A stretch of 25,291 nt of DNA from CAWHPS01 sp963831235 (lineage in GTDB: Bacteria; Fibrobacterota; OXYB2-FULL-49-7; JAEUSG01): positions 1-25,291 of the forward strand of contig CAWHPS010000055.1 of assembly GCA_963831235.1 (NCBI GenBank), read 5' to 3'. Position 1 is the stretch's first letter. Each line of letters opens with the position of its first letter. Under the pieces are notes generated by a model. That model saw only the letters and a list, made by a program, of their open reading frames with translations. It made no database searches and was not told the DNA's origin. Positions 9,353 through 16,480 of the stretch are shown here, one piece after another. The translations under genes were made by a program, and so were the position numbers.

Positions 9353-10630
9353 ATGCCCATACAGGCAATGGTCATAAAAGAATTACTATACCGCAAACTT
9401 AATTCATTCATGTCCTGGCTTGCGATTGCAATAGCAGCCGGGGCAATAATTTCATGTTTCGGTCTTTTAAAACTTTTTGATACCAGAACCGAACGTCTTA
9501 TTGCGGAAAAACAGGCTTTGGTCATAAAAGAAAATGCCGCGCTTGAAGATGAATACAGGAGAATCACGCTTAAAATGGGTTTTAATATAATGATCCTCCC
9601 TGAAAACCAGGACATGACGGATCTTTACACCAATGACTTTGCAAGCAAAACAATGCCCGAATGGTATGCTGATACGCTTGCAAGAAGCAGAATTGTCACC
9701 ATTCAGCACCTGTTGCCGGTGTTACAGCAAAAAGTCAAATGGCCGGAAAAAAAGCGGTCAATCATACTTGTCGGCACACGCGGTGAAATACCTATTGCCG
9801 CAAGCGATGCAAAAAAATCATTATTGGATCCGGTTCAAAAGGGTTCAATAATGCTGGGGTTCGAACTTTCCTCAAGTAATAAAATTAAAAAAGGCGACAT
9901 CATTAAGCTCATGGGGAAATCGTTCAAGGTGGCCGGATGTTACCCTGAGCGCGGGACCAAGGACGATATTACAGCCTGGATAAACTTAAGCGAAGCCCAG
10001 GAAATGATGCATATGCCTGGTCTTATAAATGGAATCATGGCGCTCGAATGCTCTTGCGCAATGGCAAAACTTGACATAGTCCGCAAGGAACTCGCGGGTA
10101 TTCTGCCGCACACCAAAGTAATTGAATTCGCATCACAGGCCCTAACACGCGCCGAAGCGCGTAAAAAGGCCGCTGACTATGCAAAAGCCTCGCTTGAATC
10201 TGAAAAGGACAACCGCAGCAGGATGCGGTCTGAAAAGGACGCTTTCTTCAGTATATTTCTTTTGCTGCTCCTGGCCGCAACTGCTGTTTCCGTAGGGCTC
10301 ATGGCTTATTCAAATGTGCGCGAACGCCGTGTGGAAATCGGTATTTTCAGGTCCATCGGATTCAGCTCAGGAAAAATCCTCGCCATCTTTATTCTACGCG
10401 CGGTTTTCATTGGCGCAACCGGTGGTATTGCAGGTTGCATTGCGGGCATAATTTTTACTTATTACAAATTCACATCAGCGCATGAAATATTTTCGCTCCA
10501 TGCCATAATCAATCCGCTTTTTGCTTTGTGCATATTTGCAGGTACTGTTATATTATCAGCCGCTGCGTCATGGCTGCCCGCACTCATTGCGGTTAACCAG
10601 GACCCGGCAATTGTCTTAAGACAGGAGTGA
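9353..10630 (+). CDS. FtsX-like ABC transporter permease (MacB/LolC-type)
   Basis: 425 residues with the classic architecture: one membrane helix near residues 20-40, a large periplasmic domain (about 45-290), then three helices near 298-320, 348-375 and 390-415. The cytoplasmic coupling segment NVRERRVEIGIFRSIGFS lies after the second helix and is diagnostic of FtsX/MacB permeases. Such proteins move no substrate across the inner membrane themselves; they transmit ATP-driven motion to periplasmic partners (lipoprotein release, efflux, or cell-wall hydrolase activation). ATG 9353 has an AGGAG site 6 nt upstream. The gene overlaps the ATPase start by 4 nt (GTGA), so the two are translationally coupled and form one transporter. 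Confidence 0.9.
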   Translation: MPIQAMVIKELLYRKLNSFMSWLAIAIAAGAIISCFGLLKLFDTRTERLIAEKQALVIKENAALEDEYRRITLKMGFNIMILPENQDMTDLYTNDFASKTMPEWYADTLARSRIVTIQHLLPVLQQKVKWPEKKRSIILVGTRGEIPIAASDAKKSLLDPVQKGSIMLGFELSSSNKIKKGDIIKLMGKSFKVAGCYPERGTKDDITAWINLSEAQEMMHMPGLINGIMALECSCAMAKLDIVRKELAGILPHTKVIEFASQALTRAEARKKAADYAKASLESEKDNRSRMRSEKDAFFSIFLLLLLAATAVSVGLMAYSNVRERRVEIGIFRSIGFSSGKILAIFILRAVFIGATGGIAGCIAGIIFTYYKFTSAHEIFSLHAIINPLFALCIFAGTVILSAAASWLPALIAVNQDPAIVLRQE

Positions 10631-11286
10631 TTACATTGCTGACAGCAACCAATATATGGAAGAGCTATAATAAAAACGGATCATGTCTCCAGATTCTGGA
10701 GAATGTGTCGTTTACAGTGGCTAAAGGAGAGTTCGCTGCATTGCGCGGTCCATCTGGTTGCGGCAAGTCAACACTTTTGCTTATTTCAGGAGGGTTGATA
10801 CAGGCTGACAAGGGCGTAGTCAGTGTTGACGGCACTGACCTGACCAGGCTTAAGCCCGATGAAATGGCCTCTTTCAGGGGAAAAAATATTGGTTTTGTTT
10901 TCCAGGAGTTTCATCTTATACCATATCTTACCGTATCGCAAAACATCAATGCGGCTTTTGCCAAAGGCAATAAAGAGGGCAAAGATCGCGAACTTGAACT
11001 GCTTGACAGGTTCGGCCTTTTGGATCGCAAGCACCATTACCCTTCTCAGCTATCAACCGGAGAGCGCCAGCGGACAGCCCTTGCAAGGGCACTCGTAAAC
11101 GAACCGAAGCTTATACTGGCTGACGAACCCACCGGCAATCTTGATACTGACAATGCCGATCTTGTGCTCGGCTATTTCCGGGAATTTGCCGATTCCGGCG
11201 GTTCCGTGCTCCTTGTGACGCACGATGACCGCGCCGCATCAAAGGCTGATCGTACGCTTAATATCAACAGCCGATGCGTTAAGTAA
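10627..11286 (+). CDS. ABC transporter ATPase (LolD/MacB-like)
   Basis: 219-residue nucleotide-binding subunit with every core motif: Walker A GPSGCGKST (41-49), Q-loop Q93, signature LSTGERQR (142-149), Walker B LILADEP (162-168, catalytic E167) and H-loop H199. Its size and sequence fit the LolD/MacB/FtsE group, which pairs with FtsX-like permeases, here the gene directly upstream. The start is GTG at 10627, overlapping the permease stop. An alternative TTG at 10636 would have AGGAG about 8 nt upstream and is equally possible. It powers the permease; the substrate or partner is probably linked to the upstream lipoprotein. Confidence 0.93.
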   Translation: MITLLTATNIWKSYNKNGSCLQILENVSFTVAKGEFAALRGPSGCGKSTLLLISGGLIQADKGVVSVDGTDLTRLKPDEMASFRGKNIGFVFQEFHLIPYLTVSQNINAAFAKGNKEGKDRELELLDRFGLLDRKHHYPSQLSTGERQRTALARALVNEPKLILADEPTGNLDTDNADLVLGYFREFADSGGSVLLVTHDDRAASKADRTLNINSRCVK

Positions 11287-11349
11287 AACAGGTTTACAGT
11301 AGATCTTAATAATTATATTTTAAAAAGTTTGTTCAAAGGTGTGTGACGC

Positions 11350-11718
11350 ATGGGAACATTTTATGTGGGTTGTGGAATAGAAAACCCTTCAGATCGTTCA
11401 AGGCATTTCAGACTTGTCAAAACGCTGGTTGACACGGGCAGCGAGTACACCTGGGTTCCTGCCCATTCACTTGAGAAAATCAAAATCAAACGTGAGAAAA
11501 AGGACATTTCATTTGTTATGGCCAACGGTACCCATATAACAAGGAATGTAGGTTTTGCCATTATCCGGGTGTGTGAAGCGTTTACAATAGACGAAGTCGT
11601 GTTCGCAGAAGAAGGAGATCTTCTGCTGCTTGGGGCCCGCTCCCTTGAGGGACTGAATCTTACGGTTGATTCACGGCTAAAAAAGCTTGTTGCCGCAGGC
11701 CCCCTGCCTGTTGCCTGA
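11350..11718 (+). CDS. Retropepsin-like clan AA aspartic protease
   Basis: 122 residues containing the aspartic-protease active site LVDTGSEYTWVP with catalytic D28-T-G-S, followed by the flap-type strand region. It ends with the family's LLGARSLEGLNLTVD segment. One DTG motif in a single short domain implies it works as a homodimer, as retroviral proteases do. No signal peptide is seen, so it is probably cytoplasmic. The ribosome site is weak (AGGTG region). It lies 63 nt after the ABC ATPase on the same strand, so co-transcription is possible but not proven. The target is unknown; small bacterial clan AA proteases are widespread and mostly uncharacterised. Confidence 0.8.
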   Translation: MGTFYVGCGIENPSDRSRHFRLVKTLVDTGSEYTWVPAHSLEKIKIKREKKDISFVMANGTHITRNVGFAIIRVCEAFTIDEVVFAEEGDLLLLGARSLEGLNLTVDSRLKKLVAAGPLPVA

Positions 11719-11826
11719 GATATCAGGTATATCAAAATAAGTTAGGCGCGTCGCATGTTTTAGTGGGTACACACAACCAATTGTATTTAAGAAGCTTAAC
11801 ATCATAATGGAAACCCATCCCCCCGA

Positions 11827-11864
11827 CCCCCTTCCCTTTTTCTTAAGGGAAAAATGGAAGGGGG
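11827..11864. repeat. Hairpin repeat, copy A
   Basis: CCCCCTTCC (11827-11835) pairs with GGAAGGGGG (11856-11864), and TTTTT (11837-11841) pairs with AAAAA (11850-11854). It is one member of the hairpin family also found at 11912, 15316, 16354 and 18815. Confidence 0.75.
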
Positions 11865-11911
11865 AGTAAAGATTAAAAACAAATATGGATATTTTTTTAC
11901 ATCTTTCAGAA

Positions 11912-11945
11912 CCCTTCCCTTTTTCCCCCAAGAAAAAGGGAAGGG
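11912..11945. repeat. Hairpin repeat, copy B
   Basis: A perfect 14-bp stem: CCCTTCCCTTTTTC (11912-11925) with its complement at 11932-11945 and a 6-nt loop. It is followed by the GGGATGGGTTT tail that also follows the copy at 18815. Confidence 0.82.
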
Positions 11946-12041
11946 CAGGGATGGGTTTGGTAATTTGATAAATGGTTTTATCCAACATATAGTAGGTATC
12001 CATAAAAAAGCACGATGCCCCATAAGTTATAAGCACCCACA

Positions 12042-13568
12042 TTACGGCATGGTCACAAACACCAACTTATAATCTTTACGCATCGGGTAACCAAGTCGAT
12101 CCGTTACTCCAAGCCCAATATAAAGCGTATATTTTTCATCAGACTTTAACAGGCTTGCCGGATCAAACATGATCTGTTCCTTCTCCCACACTGTATCATA
12201 GCCTATAGTATAATGATAATAGTCAACAGTTCCGCTGATGGTATCATTACCGCCGGATACCAGGAATATCCTGTTAGTAAAGCTGTTCTTGTCCATATAT
12301 GTGTTGAAGGTTATAGTCAATGTTGCACTTGGCGACACCATCATGTCCCCGTAATCAGGAACCGTGCTTTTCACCATGATGCTGCGTGTTGAAAAGTTCA
12401 GCACCTTGGTTTCACCAAGAGGCTGGCCGTCAGCATCCATTGATGCTGAATCAAGGGTGAGGATATACGTAGTGTCTGGAACCAGTATCCGCCCAGAGGT
12501 TAGAACAACTAACTTATTGTAATCCTGCCAGAGCAGGATAGCGTTGGCATCAGCAGGGACAAGGGTGAAATGGTTTTCCACCGAGGCCTGGTTCATTCTT
12601 TTCGGAAACGTAATGGTAATGCCCTGGTTTCGAAACAGGTCCACATAATCTTCGCCATGATGAGGATCCATTTCCACATCATCATAGGCCACGGCTGATT
12701 GGACGGTTCTGAACGAATAGGTATGCACGGAATCCAACGGCACGCCGCCGGTGTCTTTGGCATCCATTGAAAGTGTGATAGTGTATGTCGTATCGGTATA
12801 ACTGTCAGACATGTTGAAATAATAGGTAAATGATTGCACCGTGTTGTATGTTGTGATTTCAGCTGGCGCCTGGGGTATGTAAAAACGGCTTGCATCAGAA
12901 GCCATCAGCGCCGCACCGGTCCAGGCATAGTTTCCATAGGATTGCGGGACAGTGTAGGTCTGCCTGTTCTGGCTCCAGACAAAATAACCTTGTACAGGTG
13001 GATCAATCTTAAGCGCTTTTCTTACGCTTTCCCTATCCATGGGACGATCGAAGCTGAAAGAAATACAGAGCCGGGAAGGATCGGAACCTGTATAATACGT
13101 GTAAGGGTTAAAGAGAATTTCAAACTTATCCTTTGGGTAGTGATCAAAAACAGATGGAATGGAATCTTCAAAATGGGATATCGGATCAAGGGATAATTTA
13201 TGGGCGAGAAATACAGCACCTACATAAATGGACTTGCCTTCATCAACGATTGCGTTGATGTAAAAGGTATCATAGTCTTGCGCAATAATTTTTATGACGT
13301 AGTTTCCCGGCTGAAGATTGTTGAATTCAAACTGGCCATCGGATACCGCGGAGCTTGTGCTGTCCAGTGGCCTTCCCTGAGTTAGAAACACCTTGGCATT
13401 CGCATCGGACTGAATGACGGTGCCAACGATCTTTGTATCGGTGTTGCCGTTCGTCTTGGTAACACCTGTCGGGTTGTCTTTTGTACATGTAATGAAAAAG
13501 AAAGCAAGGAACCATGATAAGATAAGCAGCATTAGATTTTTTCTTGTAGCGCTGTTTCGTGTCTTCAT
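12042..13568 (-). CDS. Lipoprotein with carboxypeptidase-regulatory-like and Ig-like (SbsA/Big_5-type) domains
   Basis: 508 residues. The N-terminus has a positively charged region, a hydrophobic core and FITC at 25-28, an atypical lipobox with Thr at -1; C28 is the probable lipidated residue. Residues about 45-120 resemble a carboxypeptidase-regulatory-like beta fold (TKIVGTVIQSDANAKVFL, FNNLQPGNYVIKI). The rest holds three Ig-like repeats of the Big_5/SbsA type, each opening with a segment such as ISFSFDRPMDRESV, ITITFPKRMNQASV or LTITFNTYMDKNSF and closing with TYSFRT, LNFSTR or KLVFVT. ATG 13568 has GGAG 8 nt upstream. It is the last gene of the six-gene leftward series, 30 nt after the second T9SS protein. 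Likely a surface-exposed structural or binding lipoprotein. Confidence 0.82.
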   Translation of the reverse strand: MKTRNSATRKNLMLLILSWFLAFFFITCTKDNPTGVTKTNGNTDTKIVGTVIQSDANAKVFLTQGRPLDSTSSAVSDGQFEFNNLQPGNYVIKIIAQDYDTFYINAIVDEGKSIYVGAVFLAHKLSLDPISHFEDSIPSVFDHYPKDKFEILFNPYTYYTGSDPSRLCISFSFDRPMDRESVRKALKIDPPVQGYFVWSQNRQTYTVPQSYGNYAWTGAALMASDASRFYIPQAPAEITTYNTVQSFTYYFNMSDSYTDTTYTITLSMDAKDTGGVPLDSVHTYSFRTVQSAVAYDDVEMDPHHGEDYVDLFRNQGITITFPKRMNQASVENHFTLVPADANAILLWQDYNKLVVLTSGRILVPDTTYILTLDSASMDADGQPLGETKVLNFSTRSIMVKSTVPDYGDMMVSPSATLTITFNTYMDKNSFTNRIFLVSGGNDTISGTVDYYHYTIGYDTVWEKEQIMFDPASLLKSDEKYTLYIGLGVTDRLGYPMRKDYKLVFVTMP

Positions 13569-13598
13569 AAAATAGTCTCCATTAGGTTTTGTGTGTGG

Positions 13599-15284
13599 TT
13601 ACTTCTGTAATAAAAGCGTCCTCGTCAACATTGTTTTACCAATAGCGGCCTTCACAATGTAAACCCCGCTTCCCAGATTGCCGGCATTCCAATTGACACT
13701 GTTATCTTTGATGTTCCTGAAATCCGCCACCCTTCGTCCGTTGATATCATAGATCATAAGCCGTGCGGATTGGCCTGGATTTATAAAGGAGAGTTTAATA
13801 GAGGGCTTGTTGCATGGGTTGGGTAAGACAAGTATCTGCCCTGCCAAGGGAAAAGCAATCTGTTTCTCAACCGGAGTTCCGTTGAATTCAATAAGTAGGG
13901 TATCAGGGTCAAGGAAACTATTCAGTCGCACCAGACCGGATTTGCTCAAGCCATTCTTGTAGTCGTATGCGCTCCAGACATAGTCAATATAGGGCGAAAG
14001 CGCGAGGCCGGTTAAAAGGATAGTTCCATCTTTACCAGTGTAGCTGCCTGCATAAGACGATTTGGCTAAATACATAGGGCAGGGAAGTAGTTCTCTTCCA
14101 CCCGAAAGACTCACGGAAACGCTTTCCACGGGAACCCCGTGGTTTGTAACTTTAGCCACTAGGTTAACCGAGTCTTTTCCTCCTTCAGGAATCAATTCAT
14201 AGGAAAGAAACATCTGCGGTGGATTGGATTTTGACAGAGCATAATTGCCGGTAAAGACTGTTTGCGGCAAGTATCCCTTGGCTTGAGCTGTGACTTCAAA
14301 CTCATCTCCCGTATTTGGAATTACAAGCGAGAAACGACCTTCGGAGCCAGTTGTTGTCCAGATGGTATCTATGACAGGTTTGTCGGTTCGATATCCCCAT
14401 GGGTTAGGGCATTGAGGCGCTAGCGTAGCGAAAATTCTGGCGTCCGGAATTGGCGGCGGCATGTAATCCAACATAGGGTTGCTCATCGGCCGTGCATAAC
14501 CGCTGACATTGATGACGTTATAGACGGTTATTGTGCCGGCTTTAATGGAATCCTCGATCATCAGCTGATACGTACCAGCCGGCAGTATGCCCAAATCAAA
14601 AGATGGTTTATATGATTTAAGAAAGCTGGGCAATTCTAAACCGGAATTTGGATCAGGCAACGCGAGATATAAGCAATTCTGATAATCTTGCTGAATATAA
14701 CTCAAATAAATCAGGCTGTCTTCTATTCTAACCTTTGTATCATACATAGGAAAACATTCGACGGATGTATGTTCGTAATATTTGAATGCTATAAGAAGTT
14801 GTACTTTGGCTGAATCGCCTGCAAGCAACGGAGAGGGCGTAGTTGTAATCTTCGGCAGTATGCGGAAATCTCCAAGATAAGTCAAAATGGGAGGACATGG
14901 TGCGGCGAAACATTCCACGTTCTGCCGCAGATAAGCCTTATACACCATAGCCTTGTCAAAGACGAACTTATAACCTGCACTTGTGTAATCTGGAGAGACT
15001 TTTGCATCCATATTGATGCCCGAGCCAACCTCAATAATAAATGAATCACCCTTAACTTCCGCGAAAGAAACATAGCCCCCCTCAATTCCTGAAAAGGAAA
15101 AATAGAGCATGGTTGTGTCAATTACCGTTGGTGGCGGAGATGACAGGACAGGATGGTAATCAAGAGGCAAAAAGCTGATTGACGGATAGTTGTAACCAGA
15201 CCAGCGTGGCGGCGTACTGGTTTGGGCTGAAAGGCTTTCACCAATCAGCAGTGTTGCAATAACGATGAGGACTGCGGTTTTCAT
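13599..15284 (-). CDS. T9SS-sorted secreted protein (paralogue of 18867-20552)
   Basis: The open frame reaches 15335, but ATG 15284 is chosen. It has AGGAGA 7 nt upstream and starts directly with a signal peptide (MKTAVLIVIATLLIGESLSAQ), while the upstream extension only reads through a hairpin repeat. This gives 561 residues, the same length as the paralogue. A C-terminal sorting domain of about 75 residues (VLPNPCNKPSI, LMIYDINGRRVADF, GSGVYIVKA, ending LLLQK) marks export through a type IX-like system. A central region has a carboxypeptidase-regulatory-like fold (GSEGRFSLVIPN, YTGKDGTILLTGL). No enzyme motif is seen. Several shared blocks (AGTYQLMIEDS, GVPVESVSVSLSGGR) show it is a diverged duplicate of the 20.5-kb gene. 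Confidence 0.86.
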   Translation of the reverse strand: MKTAVLIVIATLLIGESLSAQTSTPPRWSGYNYPSISFLPLDYHPVLSSPPPTVIDTTMLYFSFSGIEGGYVSFAEVKGDSFIIEVGSGINMDAKVSPDYTSAGYKFVFDKAMVYKAYLRQNVECFAAPCPPILTYLGDFRILPKITTTPSPLLAGDSAKVQLLIAFKYYEHTSVECFPMYDTKVRIEDSLIYLSYIQQDYQNCLYLALPDPNSGLELPSFLKSYKPSFDLGILPAGTYQLMIEDSIKAGTITVYNVINVSGYARPMSNPMLDYMPPPIPDARIFATLAPQCPNPWGYRTDKPVIDTIWTTTGSEGRFSLVIPNTGDEFEVTAQAKGYLPQTVFTGNYALSKSNPPQMFLSYELIPEGGKDSVNLVAKVTNHGVPVESVSVSLSGGRELLPCPMYLAKSSYAGSYTGKDGTILLTGLALSPYIDYVWSAYDYKNGLSKSGLVRLNSFLDPDTLLIEFNGTPVEKQIAFPLAGQILVLPNPCNKPSIKLSFINPGQSARLMIYDINGRRVADFRNIKDNSVNWNAGNLGSGVYIVKAAIGKTMLTRTLLLQK

Positions 15285-15315
15285 AAGCGTCTCCTTTTTT
15301 TTAATAGTCTTCTCT

Positions 15316-15350
15316 CCCCTTCTCCTTTTCACCAAGAAAAAGGGAAGGGG
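15316..15350. repeat. Hairpin repeat, copy C
   Basis: CCCCTTCTCCTTTTC (15316-15330) faces GAAAAAGGGAAGGGG (15336-15350) with an interior mismatch. It lies 32 nt upstream of the start at 15284, so it would sit in the 5' leader of that message. Confidence 0.7.
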
Positions 15351-15379
15351 TTGGGGGCAATACCGTTGACTTAAAATTG

Positions 15380-16285
15380 ACTGATGCTAAATAGTTGAAG
15401 AATTCGGGTTGTTCACGGGTGACCGTCGGGATAGAGTTTACGCGCGCGCACATTAGGGTTCGTTGGCTTTTCCACAAACTTTCGCTGTGGGCCTCAGCAC
15501 GACTCCCATCGTCACGTTTCATAAAGCCTCCCTGCGATCCCGGACGGTTGGTTTTCCCGAGTCCGGTTCTGACCTTGGCTCACCTTATATTTTCCGGTCA
15601 TAAGCCTTCCCATCTTTTGTCTCGGCTTAAGTGTCGGCACACATACACCAAGTCTTGCATGGTTTACTTATTTCCTCGCCACTGCTCTTTATGGATGCTT
15701 ATCCAGCTCTGTGTCTGGACATCCATATAGTCCCAGTGACCGCCAAGTGCCCAGAGCCCCTTTGCTATGGAAGTGTTACCTTCCGTTCTTAGCTCATACT
15801 GGCTCATGCGCCAGTCTCTTGTTCTCCACCCTTTTTCTTCCTATAAGGATGGTCTTTGCAGGTTGCTGCCGCCCCTGCTGAACATGAGACCTTCCCGACA
15901 TTATTTCTGCAATCCTTGTGTAGGCGCATGGACCCGTATCCCGTTGTGCCTCCTTGCTGCATTTACCCACTTCTTTGCAAGGAGCATCGGCTTCACGTTC
16001 GGGGTGATACGTTCAGCGCACAAAACTTATCCTTGCCATGCAACTTCGGCAAGGGGAGGTATTTCGGGACTGCAGTCATTCGTTCATCTTCAAGCTCCTA
16101 CACTCGCTAGACCTCCAGGTTGCTCCCACCTCAGCTTTATCCAAGCTGGGCGGCCAGGCCGTTTACACCACGCATTCCTCTGATGGTTGCCTGCACAGAG
16201 GTGTGGTATCGCTACGTGTCCGACATGGGCAATTGACACGGTTGGACTTCCACCAACTGGATTGCAGCCTTGTCGGCTGCTCCCA
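15380..16285 (-). ncRNA. Large stem-loop-rich non-coding element, family not recognised
   Basis: No frame here gives a credible protein, yet the block is packed with perfect stems. Examples are 15540-15545/15561-15566 (CCGGAC), 15769-15773/15780-15784, 15799-15803/15810-15814 (CTGGC), 15851-15855/15887-15891 enclosing 15858-15862/15874-15878, 15950-15957/15977-15984 (CTCCTTGC, 8 bp), 16031-16037/16048-16054 (CCTTGCC, 7 bp), 16177-16182/16196-16201, 16215-16220/16235-16240, 16241-16245/16253-16257 and 16264-16269/16275-16280. Serial and nested hairpins over about 0.9 kb suggest a large structured RNA. Candidates are an ORF-less or ORF-deleted group II intron, or another large bacterial RNA; I cannot show a convincing domain V. 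Minus orientation is assumed from the surrounding operon and is uncertain. Hairpin repeats flank both sides. Confidence 0.5.
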
Positions 16286-16295
16286 CCCCTTCTTT

Positions 16296-16319
16296 CCCCT
16301 CCCTACGAGTAGTGAGGGG
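16296..16319. repeat. Short GC-rich inverted repeat
   Basis: CCCCTC at 16296-16301 pairs with GAGGGG at 16314-16319. It borders the structured block and merges into the tandem repeat that follows. Confidence 0.5.
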
Positions 16320-16351
16320 AACAAAAACGTATTGGGAAACAAAAACGTATT
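16317..16351. repeat. Two-copy tandem repeat, 17/18-nt unit
   Basis: GGGAACAAAAACGTATT (16317-16333) is followed directly by GGGAAACAAAAACGTATT (16334-16351), differing by one A. Confidence 0.85.
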
Positions 16352-16353
16352 AA

Positions 16354-16381
16354 CCCCCTTCCTTACCTGTAGGGAAGGGGG
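16354..16381. repeat. Hairpin repeat, copy D
   Basis: CCCCCTTCC (16354-16362) pairs with GGAAGGGGG (16373-16381), with a further TAC/GTA pairing inside. It is followed by GGGGGATGGGT, the tail shared with the other copies. It lies about 100 nt downstream of the VIT gene's stop in the direction of transcription. Confidence 0.75.
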
Positions 16382-16480
16382 AAAGGGGGATGGGTCACCC
16401 GCAAGTGAGCAAAGTTCTTCAGCTTTATCTTGTCTGGATGTCATATGTCAACCTTAATTCAATAGCATTGGGGGTCATCT

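Larger units (their letters stand above)
11719..12041. other. 323-bp convergent gap holding two hairpin repeats
   Basis: The gap lies between convergent genes. Most of it (11811-11958) is an imperfect inverted element: AAACCCATCCC at 11811-11821 mirrors GGGATGGGTTT at 11948-11958, and two GC/AT-partitioned hairpins lie inside. I find no gene. The hairpins lack a U-run, so they are not typical intrinsic terminators, though they could protect mRNA 3' ends. Confidence 0.6.

Noticed and set aside
11827..11945. Hairpins as intrinsic terminators of the convergent genes
   Set aside because: No T-run follows either stem on either strand, and the same repeat occurs inside a co-oriented gene series.
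15537..15570. Group II intron domain V
   Set aside because: The 34-nt segment has a CCGGAC/GTCCGG stem and a GAAA-like loop, but the lower stem and bulge do not pair as domain V should.
15767..16183. Plus-strand open frame of 138 codons and overlapping short frames
   Set aside because: Composition is rich in Cys, His, Pro and Ser without domains, and the DNA is dominated by stem-loops, so it is taken as non-coding.
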